64,000 nt of DNA from Chitinophagaceae bacterium (lineage in GTDB: Bacteria; Bacteroidota; Bacteroidia; Chitinophagales; Chitinophagaceae), in NCBI GenBank assembly GCA_026415715.1, contig JAOAGO010000011.1, positions 1 through 64,000 on the forward strand, read 5' to 3'. Shown here piece after piece: positions 18,324 to 28,547 of the stretch. The translations under genes and the position numbers were made by a program. Under the pieces are notes generated by a model, which saw only the letters and a list, made by a program, of their open reading frames with translations, ran no database searches and was not told the DNA's origin. Numbering within the stretch: the stretch's first letter is position 1; every line of letters starts with the position of its first letter.

Positions 18324-20069
18324 ATGGAAACCACATTGATGGCAAAAAAACAAAAAACCAAAGCCCTGACCACTATCACCGGGTCCGAAGCCGTAATGGA
18401 CGCCCTGGTTCACGAAGGGGTAACAGTGGTATTCGGTTATCCCGGAGGCGCCATAATGCCTGTTTATGATGCCCTGTATGATTATGTAGATCGTATTCAG
18501 CATATTCTCGTACGTCATGAGCAGGGCGCCATTCATGCCGCTCAGGGCTATGCCCGTGTAAGCGGTAAAACCGGAGTGGTTTTTGCCACCAGCGGGCCGG
18601 GTGCAACCAATCTGGTTACCGGACTGGCCGACGCCATGATTGACTCTACGCCCGTGGTTTGTATCACCGGACAGGTATTTGCTCACCTGCTCGGCAGCGA
18701 CGCTTTCCAGGAAACCGATATCATCAATATCACCACACCCGTTACCAAATGGAATTATCAGATTACCGATGCAACCGAAATACCCCAGGTACTGGCCAAA
18801 GCCTTTTACATTGCCCGTAGCGGAAGACCCGGCCCCGTGCTGATTGACATTACCAAAAATGCCCAGCTTCAGACTTTTGAATACGCCGGTTACGTTCCCT
18901 GCCGGCACATCAGAAGTTATCGCCCTAAACCCGTCATTCGTGAAGAATATATTGAACAAGCGGCCGAACTGATAAACATGGCAGAAAAACCCTTCGTCAT
19001 TTTCGGCCAAGGCGTAATACTGGGTAAGGCAGAAAACGAATTCGCCAGGTTTATTGAAAAACTTGGCGCACCCGTTGCCTGGACCATCATGGGTATGGGC
19101 GCCATCCCTACGCATCATCCTTTAGCAGTGGGTATGCTGGGAATGCACGGCAACTACGCCCCCAATGTGCTCACCAACGAATGCGATGTACTCATAGCCG
19201 TGGGCATGCGTTTCGACGACAGAGTGACGGGCAGGCTGGATAAATATGCCCGACAGGCAAAAGTTATACACCTGGATATTGACCCCGCCGAAATAGACAA
19301 AAATGTAAAAACCACGGTACCCGTCTGGGGAGATTGCAAGGAAACCCTACCCCTGCTTACCCGTCGCATCAGCAAACGCAGTTTCCCCGAATGGCTCAAT
19401 CGCTTTCATGAACTGAAGCAAAAAGAAATGGAAAAATGTATTCAACCCGAACTCTATCCCCGGCACGGCGAAATTACCATGGGCGAAGTGATTCGTGCAC
19501 TGAACGAAATAACCCGCGGAGAAGCCGTTATCGTTACCGATGTAGGCCAGCATCAGATGGTAGCCTGCCGCTACGCCGCCATGCGGCACACCCGCAGCAA
19601 TATTACCAGCGGCGGGCTGGGCACCATGGGGTTCGGATTACCCGCAGCCATCGGCGCATATTACGGTAATCCTCAACGCACCATCATTGCGGTGCTCGGC
19701 GACGGCGGCATTCAGATGACCATTCAGGAACTCGGCACCATCATGCAATACAGGCCCAACGTAAAAATTCTCTTGCTCAACAACAATTTTCTCGGCATGG
19801 TACGCCAGTGGCAGGAACTGTTTCACGGGCATCGTTATTCCTTTGTTGACATCCAAAGCCCCGACTTCGTACAGGTGGCGGCAGGATATGATATTCCCGC
19901 CGCTTCCGTTTCCGAAAGAGAAAAACTGTATGAAGCGCTTCAGCGCATGATAACCGCCCCGGGCGCCTATCTGCTCGAAATAAAAGTGGGCAAGGAAAAC
20001 AATGTATTTCCCATGGTGCCGCAGGGCCGCGGCGTGGCCGAATGTGTATTAAGCAAAGAAGAACTGTAA
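18324..20069 (+). CDS. ilvB: Acetolactate synthase large (catalytic) subunit
   Basis: ThDP-dependent acetohydroxyacid synthase, the shared first step of Val/Leu synthesis and second step of Ile synthesis. 581 residues. Seen: FGYPGGAIMPVYDAL (with the catalytic Glu following in VRHEQGAIHAAQGYAR), GPGATNLVTG, the middle FAD/ThDP domain, and the ThDP motif GDGGIQMTIQELGTIMQYRP followed by NNNFLGMVRQWQ. The Gln-Trp pair after Met-Val-Arg marks the anabolic AHAS type. The frame runs up to 18294 within ilvD, but the ATG at 18324 is preferred. ilvN follows after 11 bp. Confidence 0.96.
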   Translation: METTLMAKKQKTKALTTITGSEAVMDALVHEGVTVVFGYPGGAIMPVYDALYDYVDRIQHILVRHEQGAIHAAQGYARVSGKTGVVFATSGPGATNLVTGLADAMIDSTPVVCITGQVFAHLLGSDAFQETDIINITTPVTKWNYQITDATEIPQVLAKAFYIARSGRPGPVLIDITKNAQLQTFEYAGYVPCRHIRSYRPKPVIREEYIEQAAELINMAEKPFVIFGQGVILGKAENEFARFIEKLGAPVAWTIMGMGAIPTHHPLAVGMLGMHGNYAPNVLTNECDVLIAVGMRFDDRVTGRLDKYARQAKVIHLDIDPAEIDKNVKTTVPVWGDCKETLPLLTRRISKRSFPEWLNRFHELKQKEMEKCIQPELYPRHGEITMGEVIRALNEITRGEAVIVTDVGQHQMVACRYAAMRHTRSNITSGGLGTMGFGLPAAIGAYYGNPQRTIIAVLGDGGIQMTIQELGTIMQYRPNVKILLLNNNFLGMVRQWQELFHGHRYSFVDIQSPDFVQVAAGYDIPAASVSEREKLYEALQRMITAPGAYLLEIKVGKENNVFPMVPQGRGVAECVLSKEEL

Positions 20070-20080
20070 AACAACATCCC

Positions 20081-20671
20081 ATGCAGAAAAAAGAATTTAC
20101 CATAACCGTATATACCGAAAACCAGGTGGGACTGCTCAACCGCATCGCCATCATCTTTTCCAAACGCAAAATCAATATCGAAAGCCTCAACACCTCGCCC
20201 AGCGAAGTGGACAGTGTGCACCGCTTCACCATCGTCATTCACGAAACCGAAGACGTGGTGCGGAAACTCTGCCGGCAGATAGAAAAACAGGTAGATGTGC
20301 TCAAGGCCTACTACAATACCAACGACGAAATCGTATGGCACGAACTCGCCATGTACAAGGTGCCTACCGACGCCATTGCCGAGCATGTAAAAGTAGAGCG
20401 CCTGCTCAGCCAGTACGGCGCCAAAACCGTGGTCATCCGTAAAGATTATGTCGTGTTTGAAGTAGCCGGCCACCGCGAAGAAACCGAAAAACTCATTCAG
20501 GTGCTCGAGCCGTACGGCCTCATTGAGTTTGTACGCAGCGGCCGCATCGCCATCATCAAAAACAGCGAAGGCTTTCACCGCAAACTCAAACAGTTCGAAG
20601 AAACACAACCCGGCCACCAGGCCGTCGAAAACGAATATTTAGACAAACAACAGGAAGTATTCAGTATGTAA
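20081..20671 (+). CDS. ilvN: Acetolactate synthase small (regulatory) subunit
   Basis: The ACT-domain regulatory partner of IlvB, which confers valine feedback inhibition. 196 residues. Seen: the N-terminal ACT domain (EFTITVYTENQVGLLNRIAI, residues 4-23, with the Asn and Gly of the effector site) and a C-terminal domain with RLLSQYGAKTVVIRKDYVVFEVAG and a YGLIEFVRSGRIAI ending. It is longer than the roughly 95-residue E. coli IlvN and more like the two-domain IlvH type. The ATG at 20081 is used, because the frame up to 20042 overlaps ilvB. Repeat copy 2 follows before ilvC. Confidence 0.94.
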   Translation: MQKKEFTITVYTENQVGLLNRIAIIFSKRKINIESLNTSPSEVDSVHRFTIVIHETEDVVRKLCRQIEKQVDVLKAYYNTNDEIVWHELAMYKVPTDAIAEHVKVERLLSQYGAKTVVIRKDYVVFEVAGHREETEKLIQVLEPYGLIEFVRSGRIAIIKNSEGFHRKLKQFEETQPGHQAVENEYLDKQQEVFSM

Positions 20672-20711
20672 AAAAAGTGCTTATGAAACAAAATGCAAAA
20701 AATATTTTTCA

Positions 20712-20834
20712 GGGGCTATCAGCTTCCGATACGTTGTTCGGCATTCGTCCCGGCTGCTTCGGGCTTCGGTGCGCCAAAGGCGCACTTCCCCTTCGCATCC
20801 GGCAGCCCTTCAGCGGCATATCGCTTATCGGCCG
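20712..20834 (+). repeat. Dispersed intergenic repeat, copy 2 (between ilvN and ilvC)
   Basis: 123 bp starting GGGGCTATC and ending GGCAGCCCTTCAGC...TATCGCTTATCGGCC, with a CGTCCCGGC box in the centre and an internal hairpin TGCGCC-AAA-GGCGCA. It has the same ends as the other four copies. It is the shortest copy and lies in a 245-bp gap in the middle of the ilv operon (ilvN stop 20671, ilvC start 20917). Confidence 0.75.
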
Positions 20835-20916
20835 TTTTGTATTCCCAAACAAGCCGAACGGCATTTCCGCAATTTTCAAAAAATAAAACCACATCATCAC
20901 ACGTAAAACCGTTCTT

Positions 20917-22434
20917 ATGGCCAATTATTTCAATACGCTTTCATTTCGGGAAAAACTGATTCAGCTCGGCACCTGCGAATTTTTAGACCGAAGTGCATTT
21001 GCCGATGGCGTTCAGGCGCTCAGAAATAAAAAAATCGTCATTGTAGGTTGTGGTGCACAGGGCCTGCATCAGGGCCTCAACATGCGAGACAGCGGACTGG
21101 ATGTATCGTATGCCCTCCGCCCCGAAGCCATTGCCAGAAAAAGAACTTCCTGGCAAAATGCCGTTCACCACGGCTTCCCCGTAGGCACATACGAAGATTT
21201 GATACCCGATGCCGACCTGGTGTGCAATCTGACGCCCGACAAACAGCACAGCAACGTGGTAAGCGCCGTCATGCCGCTTATGAAAAAAGGGGCCGTGTTA
21301 TCTTATTCGCACGGATTCAACATTGTAGAAGAAGGAATGCAGGTCAGAAAAGATATTACCGTCATTATGGTTGCCCCCAAGTCGCCGGGCACCGAAGTAC
21401 GGGAAGAATTCAAACGGGGATTCGGCGTGCCAACGCTAATTGCCGTACATCCCGAAAATGACCCCGAAGGCAAAGGACTTGCCTGGGCCAAAGCCTATGC
21501 GGCAGCCACCGGCGGCCATCGGGCCGGCGTATTGTTGTCTTCTTTCGTGGCCGAAGTAAAAAGCGACCTGATGGGCGAACAAACCATCCTGTGCGGCATG
21601 CTGCAAACCGGCTCTTTGCTATGTTTTGATAAAATGATTCAAGACGGTATAGAACCCGGCTATGCCGCCAAACTGGTGCAATACGGATGGGAAACCATAA
21701 CCGAAGCCCTGAAACAGGGTGGCATTACGTGTATGATGGACAGGCTCGCCAATCCGGCCAAACTTCGCTGCTATAACCTGGCCGAACAACTTAAAAATAT
21801 ACTGCGCCCCCTGTTCAGAAAACATATGGACGATATCCTCAGCGGCGCTTTTTCCGAAAACATGATGAAAGACTGGGCCAACGACGACAGGCAACTGCTG
21901 CAATGGCGCCGTCAAACCGGCGAAACAGCCTTTGAACAAACCGAACCCACGGAAGAACCTGTGAGCGAACAGGAATTTTTTGACAACGGCCTGTTGATGG
22001 TGGCCATGGTAAAGGCCGGCGTGGAACTGGCTTACGAAATCATGCTGGAAAGCGGCATTAAGGCCGAAAGCGCCTATTACGAATCGCTTCACGAACTGCC
22101 CCTGATTGCCAACCTGGTAGCCCGCAAAAAACTGTACGAAATGAATAAAGTGATTTCCGACACGGCCGAATACGGCTGTTATCTTTTTGACCAGTCGGCA
22201 CGGCCGCTGTTGAAACCTTTTGTGGAATCATTGGAATCCGAAGTACTGGGCAGGAATTACAACGAAGGCAAATGGCATACCGTAAGCAACAGAACGCTGA
22301 TAGAAATAAACCATGCCATCCGCAACCACCCCATTGAAAAAACCGGAGAAAAACTCAGGGCCGCCATGTCGGGCATGAAAGCCCTTTCTTCAGCGGCAGC
22401 ACGGAAAAAAGAATCGGATTTGCAACATGCATAA
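20917..22434 (+). CDS. ilvC: Ketol-acid reductoisomerase, class II
   Basis: NADPH- and Mg-dependent isomeroreduction of acetolactate and acetohydroxybutyrate. 505 residues, hence the long class II type (E. coli IlvC is 491) with a duplicated C-terminal knotted domain, rather than the roughly 330-residue class I type. Seen: the Rossmann fingerprint [19 protein letters not shown] near 46-64, [31 protein letters not shown], and the metal-binding [15 protein letters not shown] in the first repeat. It is 245 bp from ilvN because of repeat copy 2. ilvA starts 12 bp downstream. Confidence 0.96.
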   Translation: MANYFNTLSFREKLIQLGTCEFLDRSAFADGVQALRNKKIVIVGCGAQGLHQGLNMRDSGLDVSYALRPEAIARKRTSWQNAVHHGFPVGTYEDLIPDADLVCNLTPDKQHSNVVSAVMPLMKKGAVLSYSHGFNIVEEGMQVRKDITVIMVAPKSPGTEVREEFKRGFGVPTLIAVHPENDPEGKGLAWAKAYAAATGGHRAGVLLSSFVAEVKSDLMGEQTILCGMLQTGSLLCFDKMIQDGIEPGYAAKLVQYGWETITEALKQGGITCMMDRLANPAKLRCYNLAEQLKNILRPLFRKHMDDILSGAFSENMMKDWANDDRQLLQWRRQTGETAFEQTEPTEEPVSEQEFFDNGLLMVAMVKAGVELAYEIMLESGIKAESAYYESLHELPLIANLVARKKLYEMNKVISDTAEYGCYLFDQSARPLLKPFVESLESEVLGRNYNEGKWHTVSNRTLIEINHAIRNHPIEKTGEKLRAAMSGMKALSSAAARKKESDLQHA

Positions 22435-22446
22435 ACCTGAAAAAGT

Positions 22447-23718
22447 ATGATGGCCGGAATCAGCGAAAAAAAACCAAACGCAAAACAGGAACTGCATTTT
22501 CACCGCGCGGCAGTACGGCTACGTAAGGTAATACACCGTACCCCCCTGCAGTACAACGAGATTTTATCCGCACGATATCAGTGCCGGGTTTATCTGAAAC
22601 GGGAAGATTTGCAGGTAGTGCGCAGTTATAAAATCCGCGGCGCATACAATTTCATCAGCAGCCTGGATGAAGAAGCCCGGAAAAAGGGTGTGGTGTGCGC
22701 CAGCGCCGGCAATCATGCTCAGGGATTTGCCTACAGTTGCCGCATGCTCGGCATATACGGCGTGGTATTTATGCCGGTCATTACGCCTCGCCAAAAAATA
22801 AAACAAACCGAAATGTTTGGCCGGGGATATGTGAAGATTCAACTGCACGGCGATACATACGACGATTGCGCTGCCGCCGCCCTGCAGTTTACGGATGCGC
22901 AGGGTATGACCTTTGTGCCTCCCTTTGACGATTACCGGATTATTGAAGGGCAGGGTACCGTAGGACTGGAAATCCTGGAAGACCTTTCAGATATTGACTA
23001 CCTGTTTGTGCCTGTCGGCGGCGGCGGACTGGCTTCCGGCGTGGGCAGCTATTTTAAAACCTACTCACCCGCTACAAAAATTATAGGGGCGGAACCGGAA
23101 GGCGCCCCGGCAATGTATGAAGCGCTGAAACAAGGCCAACCGGTAACCTTACCAGACATAGACCGTTTTGTAGACGGCGCGGCAGTGAAAAGAGCCGGCG
23201 AAATCACTTTTCAGTTTTGCCGCGAAGTGCTGGACGATTTATTGCTGGTGCCCGAAGGAAAAGTATGCAGCGTGATTTTACAACTGTACAATGAGCAGGC
23301 TATCGTGGCCGAACCGGCTGGCGCATTAAGCATAGCGGCGCTGGATGTCTGCGCTTCGCTTATAAAAGGAAAAAATGTGGTATGTGTCGTAAGCGGCAGC
23401 AATAATGATATTGACCGGATGCAGGAAATCAAAGAGCGGTCGCTTCAATACGAAGGTTTGAAACGTTATTTTCTGGTAAACTTTGCCCAACGGCCGGGCG
23501 CCCTGAAGGAATTTGTCAATGATGTACTTGGCCCGGACGACGATATTACCCGGTTTGAATACATGCAAAAAACGAATAAAGAAAACGGCCCGGCTCTCAT
23601 TGGCATTGAACTGAAAAAAAAGGAAGATTATGAAAAGCTGGTAGAAAACATGATAAAAAAACAGATTCGCTTTACGGAGTTGAATAAAGACGATATTTTA
23701 TTTAGTTATCTGGTGTAA
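22447..23718 (+). CDS. ilvA: Threonine dehydratase (biosynthetic type)
   Basis: A PLP enzyme that deaminates threonine to 2-ketobutyrate, the entry to isoleucine synthesis. 423 residues. Seen: RTPLQYNEILS, the PLP lysine in VVRSYKIRGAYNF, the Asn loop SAGNHAQGFAY, the phosphate-cradle PVGGGGLASGVG, and CVVSGSNNDIDR. After about residue 335 a single ACT-like regulatory domain follows (YFLVNFAQRPGALKEFV), so it is the shorter one-domain form rather than the roughly 510-residue two-domain E. coli type. ATG codons at 22447 and 22450 are both possible. It is the last ilv gene, and gltB starts 78 bp later without an obvious terminator. Confidence 0.95.
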   Translation: MMAGISEKKPNAKQELHFHRAAVRLRKVIHRTPLQYNEILSARYQCRVYLKREDLQVVRSYKIRGAYNFISSLDEEARKKGVVCASAGNHAQGFAYSCRMLGIYGVVFMPVITPRQKIKQTEMFGRGYVKIQLHGDTYDDCAAAALQFTDAQGMTFVPPFDDYRIIEGQGTVGLEILEDLSDIDYLFVPVGGGGLASGVGSYFKTYSPATKIIGAEPEGAPAMYEALKQGQPVTLPDIDRFVDGAAVKRAGEITFQFCREVLDDLLLVPEGKVCSVILQLYNEQAIVAEPAGALSIAALDVCASLIKGKNVVCVVSGSNNDIDRMQEIKERSLQYEGLKRYFLVNFAQRPGALKEFVNDVLGPDDDITRFEYMQKTNKENGPALIGIELKKKEDYEKLVENMIKKQIRFTELNKDDILFSYLV

Positions 23719-23796
23719 CGTTCGGAATGGGTCATCCCGAAGACTGCCTTACGATTGCCTGCCTGAAATAATTATAAACCCGTAAAAATTCTGCGT

Positions 23797-26700
23797 ATGG
23801 CAGCACATCAGGGACTATACCTTCCGCAGTGTGAGCATGACGCCTGCGGTATCGGTTTTGTAGCTAACATCAAAGGCCATAAATCGCATCAGATGATTTC
23901 CGATGCGCTGACGGTATTGGAAAACATGGAACATCGCGGCGCCTGCGGATGCGAAAACAACACCGGCGACGGAGCCGGCATTATGATTCAAACGCCACAC
24001 GAATTCTTTTTTGAAGAATGCCTGAAGAAAGGCGTACATCTTCCCCCATACGGCAAATACGGAGTCGGGGTCATCTTTTTTCCCAAAGACATTCGGCTTC
24101 GCGAAGAGTGTCGTGAAATTTTTAACCGAACGGCCGAAAAACTGGGTCTTGAAATTTTAACGTACCGCAAAGTACCCGTTTGTTCCGAAGGTATAGGCGC
24201 CACCGCACTGAGCGTAGAACCCGAAATGGAACAGGTTTTTATTGCCTGTCCCGACCATATTACCCATCCCGATGCCTTTGAACGAAAGCTGTTTGTGCTG
24301 CGGAATCATGCCTCGCATCTCATCCGCAACACGGTACGCCGGGATGAAATCGGCTTTTATGTGGCCTCGCTGTCTTATAAAACCGTAGTATATAAAGGTC
24401 AGCTTACCAGCCATCAGGTGCGCACTTATTTTCCCGATTTGTCGAACAAAAGGGTGGTCAGTGCATTCGGATTGGTGCACAGCCGGTTTGCCACCAATAC
24501 GTTTCCTTCCTGGAAGCTGGCCCAACCGTTTCGCTACATTGCACACAACGGCGAAATCAATACCCTGCAGGGCAACCTGAACTGGTTGCGTTCCAGCGAA
24601 AGAGGATTTACCACGCCTTATTTTACCAAAGAAGAAATGGATATGCTGCTTCCGGTTGTTGCCGAAGAACAATCCGATTCCGCTTCGCTGGACAATATGA
24701 TAGAACTGCTGACCCTTTGCGGCCGGAGCCTCCCCCATGTGATGATGATGCTGATACCCGAAGCCTGGGATGGTAACGAGCACATGGACCCCGTTAAAAA
24801 AGCTTTCTATGAATTTCATGCTTCCATCATGGAGCCCTGGGACGGGCCGGCTTCCATCAGTTTTACCGACGGAAAAATCATTGGCGCCACGTTAGACCGA
24901 AACGGCCTGCGTCCTTCGCGGTATTGCGTTACCCACGATGGCAGAGTCATCATGGCTTCCGAATCCGGTACGCTTCCTGTGCCCCCATCGGCCATAAAGG
25001 AAAAGGGAAGGCTGCAGCCCGGTAAGATGTTTATCGTAGATATGGAGCAGGGAAGAATCATCAGCGATGAAGAACTGAAACAAACCATCTGCTCTCAGAA
25101 ACCTTACGGAGAGTGGCTGAATAAATATAAAATTCGCCTGGAGGAACTGGAAGACCCCCGGGTGGTATTTACCCACCTTACAGACGCTTCGGTACGCAAA
25201 TACCAAAAAGCTTTTGGTTACACAACAGAAGATATTGAAGCCATTATAAAGCCAATGGCTCTGGAAGGAAAAGAACCGGTAGGCTCAATGGGAAGCGATA
25301 TTCCGCTGGCCGTACTGAGCGACAAACCGCAACATCTGACGTCTTATTTTAAACAACTATTTGCACAGGTTACCAATCCGCCTATTGACCCTATTAGGGA
25401 AAAAATGGTGATGAGCCTTGCCACTTTTGTGGGCAACAACGGAAACCTGTTGGATGAAAACCCGATGCAATGCCATACTGTGGCACTGAAGCATCCCGTG
25501 CTGACCAACTACGAACTGGAAAAGCTGCGCAGCATAGATACGGGAATATTTCAGGCCAAAACATTGCAAACCTACTTTCGTGCCGACGGCAAGCCCGGTT
25601 CGCTGCAAAAAGGACTGGACCGTTTGTGCCGTTATGCCGAAGATGCGGTAAATGACGGATTTGAAGTGCTGATTTTGAGCGACAGAGCGGTGGACAGCGA
25701 CCATGCGGCCATACCGTCACTGCTGGCCACGTCGGCCGTTCATCATCATCTGATACGAAAAGGGCTTCGGGGCCAGGTGGGTATTGTGGTAGAAGCCGGC
25801 GATGTGTGGGAAGTTCACCATTTTGCCTGCCTGCTGGGGTTCGGCGCTACGGCCATCAATCCCTACCTCGCCCTGGAAACAATACGAAACCTGAAAATAA
25901 ATGATGAACTGAATACCGAACTAACGGAAAATGATTTAATCGGTAATTACATCAAAGCCGTGAATGAAGGACTGCTGAAAGTGTTTTCCAAGATGGGAAT
26001 TTCCACCCTGCAGTCTTACCAGGGAGCGCAGATTTTTGAGATCATCGGTATAGACCGTGAAGTTGTAGATAAATATTTTACCGGCGCCATAAGCCGTATT
26101 CAGGGTATAGGACTGGAAGAGATAGCCCGCGAAGCGCTGATAAAACACCGTTCAGCATTTTCCGGCACCGAACTTCCGGTAGATCGTTTGCCTGAGGGCG
26201 GTATTTATCAGTGGCGGCGAAACGGTGAATATCATCTTTTTAACCCCGTAACGGTGCATTTGCTGCAGCATACCGTGCGGATGAACGACTACGCCACGTT
26301 TAAAAAATTTTCCCGCGCCATTAATGAGCAGTGTGAACCCGCCGTTAATCTGCGCAGCCTTTTGGAATTCAGGCGAACGAGGCCTTCCATACCAATAGAA
26401 GAAGTGGAGCCGCCTGAAAATATTTACAGGCGCTTTGCCACCGGCGCCATGAGTTTTGGCTCCATATCGTGGGAAGCGCATACCACCCTGGCAATAGCCA
26501 TGAACCGGTTAGGCGCCAAAAGCAACACCGGCGAAGGCGGAGAAGATGAACGTCGCTATGAGCCGCTTCCCAACGGAGACAGTATGCGCTCTGCCATCAA
26601 ACAGGTAGCCAGTGCCCGCTTTGGAGTAACTGCATTGTATTTAACCGAAGCCGATGAACTGCAAATCAAGATGGCGCAGGGGGCGAAACCCGGAGAAGGA

Positions 26701-28314
26701 GGTCAACTGCCGGGCCATAAAGTAGATGAATGGATTGGCAAAACCAGACACAGTACTCCGGGTGTTGGCTTAATTTCTCCACCCCCGCACCACGATATCT
26801 ATTCTATTGAAGACCTTGCTCAGTTGATTTTTGACCTGAAAAACGCAAACCGGCATGCCCGCATCAGCGTAAAACTGGTAAGCAAGGCCGGTGTGGGTAC
26901 CATAGCTGCCGGCGTTGCCAAGGCAAAAGCCGATGTTATTCTTATCAGCGGGCACGACGGAGGAACCGGCGCTTCTCCGATTTCATCCATTCGCCATGCC
27001 GGTTTACCCTGGGAACTGGGACTGGCAGAAACCCATCAAACGCTGGTGCGCAATAAACTCAGAAGCCGCGTAGTGTTGCAGGCCGACGGACAAATCCGAA
27101 CCGGCAGAGATATAGCCATAGCCACGCTGCTCGGAGCCGAAGAGTGGGGAATTGCTACGGCAGCCCTGGTAGCCGAAGGATGTATCATGATGCGGAAATG
27201 TCATTTGAACACCTGTCCCGTGGGTATAGCCACTCAGGATCCGGAATTGAGAAAACGATTTACGGGAAAGCCGGAGCATGTAATTCATTATATACAATTT
27301 CTGGTGCAGGAACTGCGTGAAATAATGGCTGAGCTGGGCTTCAGAACCGTAGATGAAATGGTAGGGCATACCGAATGCCTGACTCTTAGGGAAAACCTGC
27401 AACACTGGAAGTATCGGAAATTAGACCTGAGCGCCTTGTTATATAAAGAAGAAGCGCCACCTTATATGACGCTGTATAAATCGGAAGAGCAGGAACACGG
27501 ACTGGAGGGAGTTTTAGACTGGCAGTTGATACACACAGCCAAACCTGCCATAGAGCGCGGAGAACCGGTAACGGGAGAATTTGAAATAAAAAATACTAAC
27601 AGAACAATAGGAACAATTCTTTCTCATGAAATAACGAAAAAGTATCGCTCGGCCGGTTTGCCCGACGGAACCATTCAATTTAAATTTAAAGGAACGGCAG
27701 GACAAAGCTTTGGAGCCTTTGCCGCCAAAGGCATAACATTGGAGCTGGAGGGCGATGCCAATGACTATTTCGGAAAAGGGTTGAGCGGAGCAAGACTGAT
27801 CATTTATCCGCCGGCCGGGAGTTCATTTGTTCCGGAAGAGAATATCATTATCGGAAATGTTTCATTTTACGGCGCTACCTCGGGCGAGGCATTTATCAGA
27901 GGCAAGGCGGGCGAACGGTTTTGTGTGCGCAATTCGGGCGCCCGGGTAGTGGTGGAGGGCACCGGAGATCACGGATGTGAATATATGACAGGAGGGCTGG
28001 CTATTGTACTGGGTGAAACAGGAAGAAATTTTGCAGCCGGCATGAGCGGAGGAATTGCCTATGTGTATGACCTGAAAGGAAATTTCAGAGCGCACTGCAA
28101 TACTGAAATTGTAGATCTGGACCCGCTTTCGGAAGAAGACGAAGCAGAGCTGACCGCTATGCTGAGGCGCCATGAACAATTTACCGGCAGTACGGTGGCC
28201 CGGTTTATTCTGAGCGATTGGGAAAATCAGGTGCGTTGTTTTATTAAAGTTTTTCCGAAAGATTATAAAAAAGTGTTGCAGAAAGCAAGGGAACAAGTCA
28301 GGCTGAAAGCTTAG
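23797..28314 (+). CDS. gltB: Glutamate synthase large subunit
   Basis: The NADPH-GOGAT large chain, 1505 residues, normal length. Domains in order: class II glutaminase with the nucleophile Cys17 in the ACGIGFVA motif after a short propeptide (1 to about 430); a central domain (to about 780); the FMN (beta/alpha)8 synthase domain with QIKMAQGAKPGEGGQLPGHK, HDGGTGASPISSI, and the 3Fe-4S Cys segment MMRKCHLNTCPVGIATQD (about 800-1220); and the C-terminal GxGxG beta-helix (GTAGQSFGAFAAKG, EGDANDYFGKGLSGARL). It pairs with gltD, from which it is separated by repeat copy 3. With AmtB it supplies the glutamate used by IlvE. Confidence 0.97.
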   Translation: MAAHQGLYLPQCEHDACGIGFVANIKGHKSHQMISDALTVLENMEHRGACGCENNTGDGAGIMIQTPHEFFFEECLKKGVHLPPYGKYGVGVIFFPKDIRLREECREIFNRTAEKLGLEILTYRKVPVCSEGIGATALSVEPEMEQVFIACPDHITHPDAFERKLFVLRNHASHLIRNTVRRDEIGFYVASLSYKTVVYKGQLTSHQVRTYFPDLSNKRVVSAFGLVHSRFATNTFPSWKLAQPFRYIAHNGEINTLQGNLNWLRSSERGFTTPYFTKEEMDMLLPVVAEEQSDSASLDNMIELLTLCGRSLPHVMMMLIPEAWDGNEHMDPVKKAFYEFHASIMEPWDGPASISFTDGKIIGATLDRNGLRPSRYCVTHDGRVIMASESGTLPVPPSAIKEKGRLQPGKMFIVDMEQGRIISDEELKQTICSQKPYGEWLNKYKIRLEELEDPRVVFTHLTDASVRKYQKAFGYTTEDIEAIIKPMALEGKEPVGSMGSDIPLAVLSDKPQHLTSYFKQLFAQVTNPPIDPIREKMVMSLATFVGNNGNLLDENPMQCHTVALKHPVLTNYELEKLRSIDTGIFQAKTLQTYFRADGKPGSLQKGLDRLCRYAEDAVNDGFEVLILSDRAVDSDHAAIPSLLATSAVHHHLIRKGLRGQVGIVVEAGDVWEVHHFACLLGFGATAINPYLALETIRNLKINDELNTELTENDLIGNYIKAVNEGLLKVFSKMGISTLQSYQGAQIFEIIGIDREVVDKYFTGAISRIQGIGLEEIAREALIKHRSAFSGTELPVDRLPEGGIYQWRRNGEYHLFNPVTVHLLQHTVRMNDYATFKKFSRAINEQCEPAVNLRSLLEFRRTRPSIPIEEVEPPENIYRRFATGAMSFGSISWEAHTTLAIAMNRLGAKSNTGEGGEDERRYEPLPNGDSMRSAIKQVASARFGVTALYLTEADELQIKMAQGAKPGEGGQLPGHKVDEWIGKTRHSTPGVGLISPPPHHDIYSIEDLAQLIFDLKNANRHARISVKLVSKAGVGTIAAGVAKAKADVILISGHDGGTGASPISSIRHAGLPWELGLAETHQTLVRNKLRSRVVLQADGQIRTGRDIAIATLLGAEEWGIATAALVAEGCIMMRKCHLNTCPVGIATQDPELRKRFTGKPEHVIHYIQFLVQELREIMAELGFRTVDEMVGHTECLTLRENLQHWKYRKLDLSALLYKEEAPPYMTLYKSEEQEHGLEGVLDWQLIHTAKPAIERGEPVTGEFEIKNTNRTIGTILSHEITKKYRSAGLPDGTIQFKFKGTAGQSFGAFAAKGITLELEGDANDYFGKGLSGARLIIYPPAGSSFVPEENIIIGNVSFYGATSGEAFIRGKAGERFCVRNSGARVVVEGTGDHGCEYMTGGLAIVLGETGRNFAAGMSGGIAYVYDLKGNFRAHCNTEIVDLDPLSEEDEAELTAMLRRHEQFTGSTVARFILSDWENQVRCFIKVFPKDYKKVLQKAREQVRLKA

Positions 28315-28344
28315 AAGAAGAGGATGAAGCGAAGAAATAAAAAA

Positions 28345-28517
28345 GGCCGATAGTTATTTGACAGATGAAAGGCTGCCCCGCCTGAAGGGCCCGGCCCTCT
28401 GCTGCAGGCAGAGGGCGGAGTGAAACGAACCCCGTAACCCCGAATTATCGGGGCAGGTGCGGGGGACTGCAGCTGATGAGAGGATTTGCCCGCCGCAGGC
28501 GGGACGATGACAGCCCC
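28345..28517 (-). repeat. Dispersed intergenic repeat, copy 3 (between gltB and gltD)
   Basis: 173 bp. Read on the minus strand it begins GGGGCTGTCATCG, then a hairpin CCCGCC-TGC-GGCGGG (28489-28503), the box CTGCAGTCCCCCGC, a second hairpin CCCCGA-TAAT-TCGGGG (28438-28453), a third stem CCCTCTGC/GCAGAGGG, and the end GGGCAGCC...AACTATCGGCC. The first two hairpins are nearly identical to those of copy 5. It occupies most of the 233-bp gltB-gltD gap. Confidence 0.8.
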
Positions 28518-28547
28518 AAAACATAAATCATAAAAAAACGAAAACAT

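Noticed and set aside
17940-19118. 392-codon antisense frame across ilvD/ilvB
   Set aside because: It spans the ends of two well-recognised genes on the opposite strand. Its low-complexity Gly/Phe/Tyr-rich product is a codon-bias shadow.
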